Assembly (NCBI GenBank): GCA_947179485.1
Contig: OX359250.1
Location: 24,004,654-24,068,653 of the forward strand
Source of the DNA: Allacma fusca
Taxonomy: Eukaryota > Arthropoda > Collembola > Symphypleona > Sminthuridae
Reading direction: 5' to 3'
Length of the DNA: 64,000 bases
This document shows positions 11,694 through 23,038 of the stretch, one piece after another; position 1 is the first letter of the stretch; each line of letters opens with the position of its first letter. Position numbers and translations under genes: made by a program. The notes under the pieces were generated by a model. That model was not told where the DNA came from, did no database searches, and worked only from the letters and a program-made list of their open reading frames with translations.

Positions 11694-12907
11694 GAATTAC
11701 AATTTGAATTACAATTTGAAACTGCAATTTGAAACTGCAATTTGAAATTGCAATTTGAAACTGCAATTTGAAACTGCAATTTGAAACTGCAATTTGAAAC
11801 TGCAATTTGAAACTGCAATTTGAAACTGCAATTTGAAACTGCAATTTGAAATTGCAATTTGAAACTGCAATTTGAAACTGCAATTTGAAACTGCAATTTG
11901 AAACTGCAATTTGAAACTGCAATTTGAAACTGCAATTTGAAACTGCAATTTGAAACTGCAATTTGAAACTTCAATTTGAAACTGCAATTTGAAACTGCAA
12001 TTTGAAACTTCAATTTGAAACTGCAATTTGAAACTTCAATTTGAATTACAATTTGAATTACAATTTGAAACTGCAATTTGAAACTGCAATTTGAAATTGC
12101 AATTTGAAACTGCAATTTGAAACTGCAATTTGAAACTGCAATTTGAAACTGCAATTTGAAACTGCAATTTGAAACTGCAATTTGAAACTGCAATTTGAAA
12201 TTGCAATTTGAAACTGCAATTTGAAACTGCAATTTGAAACTGCAATTTGAAACTGCAATTTGAAACTGCAATTTGAAACTGCAATTTGAAACTGCAATTT
12301 GAAACTGCAATTTGAAACTGCAATTTGAAACTGCAATTTGAAACTGCAATTTGAAACTGCAATTTGAAACTGCAATTTGAAACTGCAATTTGAAACTGCA
12401 ATTTGAAACTGCAATTTGAAACTGCAATTTGAATTACAATTTGAATTACAATTTGAAACTGCAATTTGAAACTGCAATTTGAAATTGCAATTTGAAACTG
12501 CAATTTGAAACTGCAATTTGAAACTGCAATTTGAAACTGCAATTTGAAACTGCAATTTGAAACTGCAATTTGAAACTGCAATTTGAAATTGCAATTTGAA
12601 ACTGCAATTTGAAACTGCAATTTGAAACTGCAATTTGAAACTGCAATTTGAAACTGCAATTTGAAACTGCAATTTGAAACTGCAATTTGAAACTGCAATT
12701 TGAAACTGCAATTTGAAACTGCAATTTGAAACTGCAATTTGAAACTGCAATTTGAAACTGCAATTTGAAACTGCAATTTGAAACTGCAATTTGAAACTGC
12801 AATTTGAAACTGCAATTTGAAACTGCAATTTGAAACTTCAATTTGAAACTGCAATTTGAAACTGCAATTTGAAACTTCAATTTGAAACTGCAATTTGAAA
12901 CTTCAAT
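11694..12907 (+). repeat. Higher-order repeat with paired palindromic monomers
   Basis: Y-Y pairs at 11694, 12043 and 12431 each start a unit of Y-Y-C-C-P followed eight monomers later by a second P. The P pairs begin at 11744/11848, 12093/12197 and 12481/12585, always 104 bp apart. Unit lengths are 349 and 388 bp. The right half of the normal cassette (Y-T-C-T-Y-T*) is absent. P contains the perfect palindrome AAATTGCAATTT. Confidence 0.88.
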
Positions 12908-12909
12908 TT

Positions 12910-13320
12910 GAATTACAATTTGAATTACAATTTGAAACTGCAATTTGAAACTGCAATTTGAAACTGCAATTTGAAACTGCAATTTGAAACTGCAATTTGA
13001 AACTGCAATTTGAAACTGCAATTTGAAACTGCAATTTGAAACTGCAATTTGAAACTGCAATTTGAAACTGCAATTTGAAACTGCAATTTGAAACTGCAAT
13101 TTGAAACTGCAATTTGAAACTGCAATTTGAAATTGCAATTTGAAACTGCACTTTGAAACTGCAATTTGAAACTGCAATTTGAAACTGCAATTTGAAACTG
13201 CAATTTGAAACTGCAATTCGAAACTGCAATTTGAAACTGCAATTTGAAACTGCAATTTGAAACTGCAATTTGAAACTGCAATTTGAAACTGCAATTTGAA
13301 ACTGCAATTTGAAACTGCAA
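12910..13320 (+). repeat. Segment shared with 61.5-61.9 kb (48.6 kb away)
   Basis: After a Y-Y pair at 12910 comes a run of C, then P at 13129, the rare GAAACTGCACTTT monomer at about 13142 and a TTCG junction at 13217. The same three markers at the same spacing occur at 61732, 61745 and 61820, an offset of 48,603 bp. The outer limits of the shared segment need alignment. Confidence 0.78.
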
Positions 13321-13719
13321 TTTGAAACTTCAATTTGAAACTGCAATTTGAAACTGCAATTTGAAACTGCAATTTGAAACTGCAATTTGAAACTGCAATT
13401 TGAAACTGCAATTTGAAACTGCAATTTGAAACTGCAATTTGAAACTGCAATTTGAAACTGCAATTTGAAACTGCAATTTGAAACTGCAATTTGAAACTGC
13501 AATTTGAAACTGCAATTTGAAACTGCAATTTGAAACTGCAATTTGAAACTGCAATTTGAAACTGCAATTTGAAACTGCAATTTGAAACTGCAATTTGAAA
13601 CTGCAATTTGAAACTGCAATTTGAAACTGCAATTTGAAACTGCAATTTGAAACTGCAATTTGAAACTGCAATTTGAAACTGCAATTTGAAACTGCAATTT
13701 GAAACTGCAATTTGAAACT

Positions 13720-13860
13720 GCAATTTGAAACTGCAAATTGAAACTGCAATTTGAAACTGCAATTTGAAACTGCAATTTGAAACTGCAAATTGAAACTGCA
13801 ATTTGAAACTGCAATTTGAAACTGCAATTTGAAACTGCAAATTGAAACTGCAATTTGAAA
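13720..13860 (+). repeat. Cluster of GAAACTGCAAATT-type monomers
   Basis: Three monomers ending in AAATT instead of AATTT lie at about 13737, 13789 and 13841, spaced 52 bp (four monomers) apart. A single other copy is near 56400. The regular spacing shows a local 52-bp repeat amplified from one mutated monomer. Confidence 0.8.
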
Positions 13861-13960
13861 CTGCAATTTGAAACTGCAATTTGAAACTGCAATTTGAAAC
13901 TGCAATTTGAAACTGCAATTTGAAACTTCAATTTGAAACTGCAATTTGAAACTTCAATTT

Positions 13961-14179
13961 GAATTACAATTTGAATTACAATTTGAAACTGCAATTTGAA
14001 ACTGCAATTTGAAATTGCAATTTGAAACTGCAATTTGAAACTGCAATTTGAAACTGCAATTTGAAACTGCAATTTGAAACTGCAATTTGAAATTGCAATT
14101 TGAAACTGCAATTTGAAACTGCAATTTGAAACTGCAATTTGAAACTTCAATTTGAAACTGCAATTTGAAACTTCAATTT
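13961..14179 (+). repeat. Y-Y unit with P monomers 78 bp apart
   Basis: Y-Y-C-C-P at 13961 is followed by a second P at 14089, six monomers after the first at 14011. It is a shortened relative of the units at 11.7-12.9 kb and abuts the cassette at 14180. Confidence 0.75.
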
Positions 14180-14357
14180 GAATTACAATTTGAATTACAA
14201 TTTGAAACTGCAATTTGAAACTGCAATTTGAAACTGCAATTTGAAATTGCAATTTGAAACTGCAATTTGAAACTGCAATTTGAATTACAGTTTGAAACTT
14301 CAATTTGAAACTGCAATTTGAAACTTCAATTTGAATTACAATTTGAAACTTCTATCT
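14180..14357 (+). repeat. Cassette, 178-bp form with extra C and first Y* variant
   Basis: One additional C sits before P, giving 178 bp. The third Y is Y* (GAATTACAGTTT at 14282), the first appearance of the CAG form. The terminal monomer is GAAACTTCTATCT, one base different from T* elsewhere. Confidence 0.85.
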
Positions 14358-15694
14358 GAAACTTCAATTTGAAACTTCCATTTGAAACTGCAATTTGAAA
14401 CTGCAATTTGAAACTGCAATTTGAAACTTCAATTTGAAACTGCAATTTGGAACTGCAATTTGAAACTGCAATTTGAAACTGCAATTTGAAACTTCAATTT
14501 GAAACTTCAATTTGAAACTGCAATTTGAAACTTCAATTTGAAACTGCAATTTGAAACTGCAATTTGAAACTGCAATTTGAAACTGCAATTTGAAACTGCA
14601 ATTTGAAACTGCAATTTGAAACTGCAATTTGAAACTGCAATTTGAAACTTCAATTTGAATTACAATTTGAAACTTCAATTTGAAACTGCAATTTGAAACT
14701 TCAATTTGAAACTGCAATTTGAAACTTCAATTTGAAACTGCAATTTGAAACTGCAATTTGAAACTGCAATTTGAAACTGCAATTTGAAACTGCAATTTGA
14801 AACTTCAATTTGAAACTTCAATTTGAAACTTCAATTTGAAACTGCAATTTGAAACTGCAATTTGAAACTGCAATTTGAAACTGCAATTTGAAACTGCAAT
14901 TTGAAACTTCAATTTGAAACTTCAATTTGAATTACAATTTGAAACTTCAATTTGAAACTGCAATTTGAAACTTCAATTTGAAACTGCAATTTGAAACTGC
15001 AATTTGAAACTTCAATTTGAAACTGCAATTTGAAACTGCAATTTGAAACTTCAATTTGAAACTGCAATTTGAAACTGCAATTTGAAACTGCAATTTGAAA
15101 CTGCAATTTGAAACTGCAATTTGAAACTGCAATTTGAAACTGCAATTTGAAACTGCAATTTGAAACTGCAATTTGAATCTTCAATTTGAAACTGCAATTT
15201 GAAACTGCAATTTGAAACTGCAATTTGAAACTGCAATTTGAAACTGCAATTTGAAACTGCAATTTGAAACTGCCATTTGAAACTGCAATTTGAAGTTGCA
15301 ATTTGAAACTGCAATTTGAAACTGCAATTTGAAACTGCAATTTGAAACTGCAATTTGAAACTGCAATTTGAAACTGCAATTTGAAACTGCAATTTGAAAC
15401 TGCAATTTGAAACTGCAATTTGAAACTGCAATTTGAAACTGCAATTTGAAGTTGCAATTTGAAACTGCAATTTGAAACTGCAATTTGAAACTGCAATTTG
15501 AAACTGCAATTTGAAACTGCAATTTGAAACTGCAATTTGAAACTGCAATTTGAAACTGCAATTTGAAACTGCAATTTGAAACTGCAATTTGAAACTGCAA
15601 TTTGAAACTGCAATTTGAAACTTCAATTTGAAACTGCAATTTGAAACTGCAATTTGAAACTGCAATTTGAAACTGCAATTTGAAACTGCAACTT
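14358..15694 (+). repeat. Mixed C/T monomer region
   Basis: T monomers are frequent up to about 15.2 kb and then give way to C. One-off variants include GGAACTG near 14450, AAGTTGC near 15290 and 15450, GAATCTTC at 15175 and GAAACTGCAACTT at 15682. No cassette occurs between 14357 and 17762. Confidence 0.8.
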
Positions 15695-16383
15695 GAAACT
15701 GCAATTTGAAACTGCAATTTGAAACTGCAATTTGAAACTGCAATTTGAAACTGCAATTTGAAACTGCAATTTGAAACTGCAATTTGAAACTGCAATTTGA
15801 AACTGCAATTTGAAACTGCAATTTGAAACTGCAATTTGAAACTGCAATTTGAAACTGCAATTTGAAACTGCAATTTGAAACTGCAATTTGAAACTGCAAT
15901 TTGAAACTGCAATTTGAAACTGCAATTTGAAACTGCAATTTGAAACTGCAATTTGAAACTGCAATTTGAAACTGCAATTTGAAACTGCAATTTGAAACTG
16001 CAATTTGAAACTGCAATTTGAAACTGCAATTTGAAACTGCAATTTGAAACTGCAATTTGAAACTGCAATTTGAAACTGCAATTTGAAACTGCAATTTGAA
16101 ACTGCAATTTGAAACTGCAATTTGAAACTGCAATTTGAAACTGCAATTTGAAACTGCAATTTGAAACTGCAATTTGAAACTGCAATTTGAAACTGCAATT
16201 TGAAACTGCAATTTGAAACTGCAATTTGAAACTGCAATTTGAAACTGCAATTTGAAACTGCAATTTGAAACTGCAATTTGAAACTGCAATTTGAAACTGC
16301 AATTTGAAACTGCAATTTGAAACTGCAATTTGAAACTGCAATTTGAAACTGCAATTTGAAACTGCAATTTGAAACTGCAATTT
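15695..16383 (+). repeat. Longest pure run, 53 identical monomers
   Basis: Fifty-three consecutive consensus monomers (689 bp) without a single change lie between GAAACTGCAACTT and the first D monomer of the D-rich region at 16384. It is the longest invariant run I found, and suggests very recent amplification or an assembly-sensitive spot. Confidence 0.85.
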
Positions 16384-16409
16384 GAAACTGATATTTGAAA
16401 CTGCAATTT

Positions 16410-18250
16410 GAAACTGATATTTGAAACTGCAATTTGAAACTGCAATTTGAAACTGCAATTTGAAACTGCAATTTGAAACTGCAATTTGAAACTGCAATTT
16501 GAAACTGCAATTTGAAACTGCAATTTGAAACTGATATTTGAAACTGATATTTGAAACTGCAATTTGAAACTGCAATTTGAAACTGATATTTGAAACTGAT
16601 ATATGAAACTGCAATTTGAAACTGCAATTTGAAACTGCAATTTGAAACTGCAATTTGAAACTGCAATTTGAAACTGCAATTTGAAACTGCAATTTGAAAC
16701 TGCAATTTGAAACTGCAATTTGAAACTGCAATTTGAAACTGCAATTTGAATTTGCAATTTGAAACTGCAATTTGAAACTGCAATTTGAAACTGCAATTTG
16801 AAACTGCAATTTGAAACTGCAATTTGAAACTGCAATATGAAACTGCAATTTGAAACTGCAATTTGAAACTGCAATTTGAAACTGCAATTTGAAACTGCAA
16901 TTTGAAACTGCAATTTGAAACTGCAATTTGAAACTGCAATTTGAAACTGCAATTTGAAACTGCAATTTGAAACTGCAATTTGAAACTGTAATTTGAAACT
17001 GCAATTCGAAACTGCAATTTGAAACTGCAATTTGAAACTGCAATTTGAAACTGCAATTTGAAACTGCAATTTGAAACTGCAATTTGAAACTGCAATTTGA
17101 AACTGCAATTTGAAACTTCAATTTGAAACTGCAATTTGAAACTGCAATTTGAAACTGCAATTTGAAACTGCAATTTGAAACTGCAATTTGAAACTGCAAT
17201 TTGAAACTGCAATTTGAAACTGCAATTTGAAACTGCAATTTGAAACTTCAATTTGAAACTGCAATTTGAAACTGCAATTTGAAACTGCAATTTGAAACTT
17301 CAATTTGAAACTGCAATTTGAAACTGCAATTTGAAACTGCAATTTGAAACTGCAATTTGAAACTGCAATTTGAAACTGCAATTTGAAACTGCAATTTGAA
17401 ACTGCAATTTGAAACTTCAATTTGAAACTGCAATTTGAAACTGCAATTTGAAACTGCAATTTAAAACTTCAATTTGAAACTGCAATTTGAAACTGCAATT
17501 TGAAACTGCAATTTGAAACTGCAATTTGAAACTGCAATTTGAAACTGCAATTTGAAACTGCAATTTGAAACTGCAATTTGAAACTTCAATTTGAAACTGC
17601 AATTTGAAACTGCAATTTGAAACTTCAATTTTAAACTGCAATTTGAAACTGCAATTTGAAACTGCAATTTGAAACTTCAATTTGAAACTGCAATTTGAAA
17701 CTGCAATTTGAAACTGCAATTTGAAACTTCAATTTGAAACTGCAATTTGAAACTTCAATTTGAATTACAATTTGAATTACAATTTGAAACTGCAATTTGA
17801 AACTGCAATTTGAAATTGCAATTTGAAACTGCAATTTGAAACTGCAATTTGAATTACAGTTTGAAACTTCAATTTGAAACTGCAATTTGAAACTTCAATT
17901 TGAATTACAATTTGAAACTTCAATCTGAAACTTCAATTTGAAACTTCAATTTGAAACTGCAATTTGAAACTGCAATTTGAAACTGCAATTTGAAACTTCA
18001 ATTTGAAACTGCAATTTGAAACTGCAATTTGAAACTGCAATTTGAAACTTCAATTTGAAACTGCAATTTGAAACTGCAATTTGAAACTGCAATTTGAAAC
18101 TGCAATTTGAAACTGCAATTTGAAACTGCAATTTGAAACTGCAATTTGAAACTGCAATTTGAAACTGCAATTTGAAACTGATATTTGAAACTGATATTTG
18201 AAACTGATATTTGAAACTGCAATTTGAAACTGCAATTTGAAACTGATATT
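16410..18250 (+). repeat. 1842-bp higher-order repeat, copy 1
   Basis: Markers repeat 1842 bp later: D at 16416, the D-D pair at 16533, GATATATG at 16598, GAATTTGC at 16748, CAATATG at 16833, G at 16988, the cassette at 17762. No mismatch was seen among the markers compared. The right end differs by two monomers in the D cluster. Edges are approximate. Confidence 0.87.
17762..17926 (+). repeat. 165-bp cassette, Y* type
   Basis: Order Y-Y-C-C-P-C-C-Y*-T-C-T-Y-T*. The CAG change (Y* at 17851) is shared with cassettes from 14.2 to 44.2 kb and at 54.7-55.7 kb but not with those at 4-11 kb or 57-64 kb. Confidence 0.92.
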
Positions 18251-18455
18251 TGAAACTGATATTTGAAACTGCAATTTGAAACTGCAATTTGAAACTGCAA
18301 TTTGAAACTGCAATTTGAAACTGCAATTTGAAACTGCAATTTGAAACTGCAATTTGAAACTGCAATTTGAAACTGATATTTGAAACTGATATTTGAAACT
18401 GCAATTTGAAACTGCAATTTGAAACTGATATTTGAAACTGATATATGAAACTGCA
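18180..18455 (+). repeat. Cluster of D monomers (GAAACTGATATTT)
   Basis: Three D in a row near 18180-18206 are followed by D-D pairs at 18245, 18375 and 18427, the last ending in GATATATG. D monomers nearly always occur in adjacent pairs or triplets here. D is common from 16.4 to 49.3 kb, and elsewhere I see only isolated copies (near 3043, 51331, 52907, 56800). Confidence 0.85.
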
Positions 18456-20040
18456 ATTTGAAACTGCAATTTGAAACTGCAATTTGAAACTGCAATTTGA
18501 AACTGCAATTTGAAACTGCAATTTGAAACTGCAATTTGAAACTGCAATTTGAAACTGCAATTTGAAACTGCAATTTGAAACTGCAATTTGAATTTGCAAT
18601 TTGAAACTGCAATTTGAAACTGCAATTTGAAACTGCAATTTGAAACTGCAATTTGAAACTGCAATTTGAAACTGCAATATGAAACTGCAATTTGAAACTG
18701 CAATTTGAAACTGCAATTTGAAACTGCAATTTGAAACTGCAATTTGAAACTGCAATTTGAAACTGCAATTTGAAACTGCAATTTGAAACTGCAATTTGAA
18801 ACTGCAATTTGAAACTGCAATTTGAAACTGTAATTTGAAACTGCAATTCGAAACTGCAATTTGAAACTGCAATTTGAAACTGCAATTTGAAACTGCAATT
18901 TGAAACTGCAATTTGAAACTGCAATTTGAAACTGCAATTTGAAACTGCAATTTGAAACTTCAATTTGAAACTGCAATTTGAAACTGCAATTTGAAACTGC
19001 AATTTGAAACTGCAATTTGAAACTGCAATTTGAAACTGCAATTTGAAACTGCAATTTGAAACTGCAATTTGAAACTGCAATTTGAAACTTCAATTTGAAA
19101 CTGCAATTTGAAACTGCAATTTGAAACTGCAATTTGAAACTTCAATTTGAAACTGCAATTTGAAACTGCAATTTGAAACTGCAATTTGAAACTGCAATTT
19201 GAAACTGCAATTTGAAACTGCAATTTGAAACTGCAATTTGAAACTGCAATTTGAAACTTCAATTTGAAACTGCAATTTGAAACTGCAATTTGAAACTGCA
19301 ATTTAAAACTTCAATTTGAAACTGCAATTTGAAACTGCAATTTGAAACTGCAATTTGAAACTGCAATTTGAAACTGCAATTTGAAACTGCAATTTGAAAC
19401 TGCAATTTGAAACTGCAATTTGAAACTTCAATTTGAAACTGCAATTTGAAACTGCAATTTGAAACTTCAATTTTAAACTGCAATTTGAAACTGCAATTTG
19501 AAACTGCAATTTGAAACTTCAATTTGAAACTGCAATTTCAAACTGCAATTTGAAACTGCAATTTGAAACTTCAATTTGAAACTGCAATTTGAAACTTCAA
19601 TTTGAATTACAATTTGAATTACAATTTGAAACTGCAATTTGAAACTGCAATTTGAAATTGCAATTTGAAACTGCAATTTGAAACTGCAATTTGAATTACA
19701 GTTTGAAACTTCAATTTGAAACTGCAATTTGAAACTTCAATTTGAATTACAATTTGAAACTTCAATCTGAAACTTCAATTTGAAACTTCAATTTGAAACT
19801 GCAATTTGAAACTGCAATTTGAAACTGCAATTTGAAACTTCAATTTGAAACTGCAATTTGAAACTGCAATTTGAAACTGCAATTTGAAACTTCAATTTGA
19901 AACTGCAATTTGAAACTGCAATTTGAAACTGCAATTTGAAACTGCAATTTGAAACTGCAATTTGAAACTGCAATTTGAAACTGCAATTTGAAACTGCAAT
20001 TTGAAACTGCAATTTGAAACTGCAATTTGAAACTGCAATT
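18251..20040 (+). repeat. 1842-bp higher-order repeat, copy 2
   Basis: It repeats the 16.4-18.2 kb segment, including G-X at 18830/18845 and the cassette at 19604. A CAAACTGCAATTT monomer near 19540 is a private change of this copy. Confidence 0.85.
19604..19768 (+). repeat. 165-bp cassette, Y* type
   Basis: Equivalent of the cassette at 17762, exactly 1842 bp downstream, with Y* at 19692. Confidence 0.92.
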
Positions 20041-20559
20041 TGAAACTGATATTTGAAACTGATATTTGAAACTGATATTTGAAACTGCAATTTGAAACTG
20101 CAATTTGAAACTGATATTTGAAACTGATATTTGAAACTGCAATTTGAAACTGCAATTTGAAACTGCAATTTGAAACTGCAATTTGAAACTGCAATTTGAA
20201 ACTGCAATTTGAAACTGCAATTTGAAACTGCAATTTGAAACTGCAATTTGAAACTGCAATTTGAAACTGCAATTTGAAACTGCAATTTGAAACTGCAATT
20301 TGAAACTGCAATTTGAAACTGCAATTTGAAACTGCAATTTGAAACTGCAATTTGAAACTGCAATTTGAAACTGCAATTTGAAACTGCAATTTGAAACTGC
20401 AATTTGAAACTGCAATTTGAAACTGCAATTTGAAACTGCAATTTGAAACTGCAATTTGAAACTGTAATTTGAAACTGCAATTTGAAACTGCAATTTGAAA
20501 CTGCAATTTGAAACTGCAATTTGAAACTGCAATTTGAAACTGCAATTTGAAACTGCAAT

Positions 20560-23038
20560 TTGAAACTGCAATTTGAAACTGCAATTTGAAACTGCAATTT
20601 GAAACTGCAATTTGAAACTGCAATTCGAAACTGCAATTTGAAACTGCAATTTGAAACTGCAATTTGAAACTGCAATTTGAAACTGCAATTTGAAACTGCA
20701 ATTTGAAACTGCAATTTGAAACTGCAATTTTAAACTGCAATTTGAAACTGCAATTTGAAACTGCAATTTGAAACTTCAATTTGAAACTGCAATTTGAAAC
20801 TGCAATTTGAAACTGCAATTTTAAACTGCAATTTGAAACTGCAATTTGAAACTGCAATTTGAAACTTCAATTTGAAACTGCAATTTGAAACTTCAATTTG
20901 AATTACAATTTGAATTACAATTTGAAACTGCAATTTGAAACTGCAATTTGAAATTGCAATTTGAAACTGCAATTTGAAACTGCAATTTGAATTACAGTTT
21001 GAAACTTCAATTTGAAACTGCAATTTGAAACTTCAATTTGAATTACAATTTGAAACTTCAATCTGAAACTTCAATTTGAAACTTCAATTTGAAACTGCAA
21101 TTTGAAACTGCAATTTGAAACTGCAATTTGAAACTTCAATTTGAAACTGCAATTTGAAACTGCAATTTGAAACTGCAATTTGAAACTTCAATTTGAAACT
21201 GCAATTTGAAACTGCAATTTGAAACTGCAATTTGAAACTGCAATTTGAAACTGCAATTTGAAACTGCAATTTGAAACTTCAATTTGAAACTGCAATTTGA
21301 AACTGCAATTTGAAACTGCAATTTGAAACTGCAATTTGAAACTGCAATTTGAAACTGCAATTTGAAACTGCAATTTGAAACTGCAATTTGAAACTGCAAT
21401 TTGAAACTGCAATTTGAAACTGCAATTTGAAACTGCAATTTGAAACTGCAATTTGAAACTGCAATTTGAAACTGCAATTTGAAACTGCAATTTGAAACTG
21501 CAATTTGAAACTGATATTTGAAACTGATATTTGAAACTGCAATTTGAAACTTCAATTTGAAACTGCAATTTGAAACTGCAATTTGAAACTGATATTTGAA
21601 ACTGATATTTGAAACTGCAATTTGAAACTGCAATTTGAAACTGCAATTTGAAACTGCAATTTGAAACTGATATTTGAAACTGATATTTGAAACTGCAATT
21701 TGAAACTGCAATTTGAAACTGCAATTTGAAACTGCAATTTGAAACTGCAATTTGAAACTTCAATTTGAAACTTCAATTTGAAACTGCAATTTGAAACTGC
21801 AATTTGAAACTGCAATTTGAAACTGCAATTTGAAACTGCAATTTGAAACTGCAATTTGAAACTGATATTTGAAACTGATATTTGAAACTGCAATTTGAAA
21901 CTTCAATTTGAAACTGCAATTTGAAACTGCAATTTGAAACTGCAATTTGAAACTGCAATTTGAAACTGATATTTGAAACTGCAATTTGAAACTGCAATTT
22001 GAAACTGCAATTTGAAACTGCAATTTGAAACTGCAATTTGAAACTGCAATTTGAAACTGCAATTTGAAACTGCAATTTGAAACTGCAATTTGAAACTGCA
22101 ATTTGAAACTGCAATTTGAAACTGCAATTTGAAACTGCAATATGAAACTGCAATTTGAAACTGATATTTGAAACTGCAATTTGAAACTGCAATTTGAAAC
22201 TGCAATTTGAAACTGCAATTTGAAACTGCAATTTGAAACTGCAATTTGAAACTGCAATTTGAAACTGCAATTTGAAACTGCAATTTGAAACTGCAATTTG
22301 AAACTGCAATTTGAAACTGCAATTTGAAACTGCAATTTGAAACTGCAATTTGAAACTGCAATTTGAAACTGTAATTTGAAACTGCAATTTGAAACTGCAA
22401 TTTGAAACTGCAATTTGAAACTGCAATTTGAAACTGCAATTTGAAACTGCAATTTGAAACTGCAATTTGAAACTGCAATTTGAAACTGCAATTTGAAACT
22501 GTAATTTGAAACTGCAATTCGAAACTGCAATTTGAAACTGCAATTTGAAACTGCAATTTGAAACTGCAATTTGAAACTGCAATTTGAAACTGCAATTTGA
22601 AACTGCAATTTGAAACTGCAATTTGAAACTGCAATTTGAAACTGCAATTTGAAACTGCAATTTGAAACTTCAATTTGAAACTGCAATTTGAAACTGCAAT
22701 TTGAAACTGCAATTTGAAACTGCAATTTGAAACTGCAATTTGAAACTGCAATTTGAAACTTCAATTTGAAACTGCAATTTGAAACTGCAATTTGTGACTG
22801 CAATTTGAAACTGCAATTTGAAACTGCAATTTGAAACTGCAATTTGAAACTGCAATTTGAAACTGCAATTTGAAACTGCAATTTGAAACTGCAATTTGAA
22901 ACTGCAATTTGAAACTGATATTTGAAACTGCAATTTGAAACTGCAATTTGAAACTGCAATTTGAAACTGCAATTTGAAACTGTAATTTGAAACTGATATT
23001 TGAAACTGCAATTTGAAACTGCAATTTGAAACTGCAAT
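20560..23038 (+). repeat. 2479-bp higher-order repeat, copy 1
   Basis: Markers recur 2479 bp later: TTCG at 20624, TTTTAAAC at 20728, the cassette at 20900, the D pairs near 21512 and 21590, GTGACTG at 22794, D at 22917 and 22995, G at 22982. The left edge lies between 20464 and 20624. No internal difference was noticed among the compared markers, which makes it one of the youngest large duplications here. Confidence 0.9.
20900..21064 (+). repeat. 165-bp cassette, Y* type
   Basis: Cassette of the first 2479-bp unit, with Y* at 20989. It is followed by T-T and, about 600 bp later, by paired D monomers. Confidence 0.92.

Noticed and set aside
11744-11860. P palindrome (AAATTGCAATTT) as a bZIP/C/EBP-type regulatory site
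   Set aside because: ATTGCAAT resembles such sites, but the match is short and arises by one base change from the repeat. There is no gene nearby, so only the structural observation is kept.
16591-16610. GATATATG as a TATA-like promoter element
   Set aside because: It is a two-base variant of the monomer found in each copy of the 1842-bp repeat, with no other promoter feature or transcript-like region.
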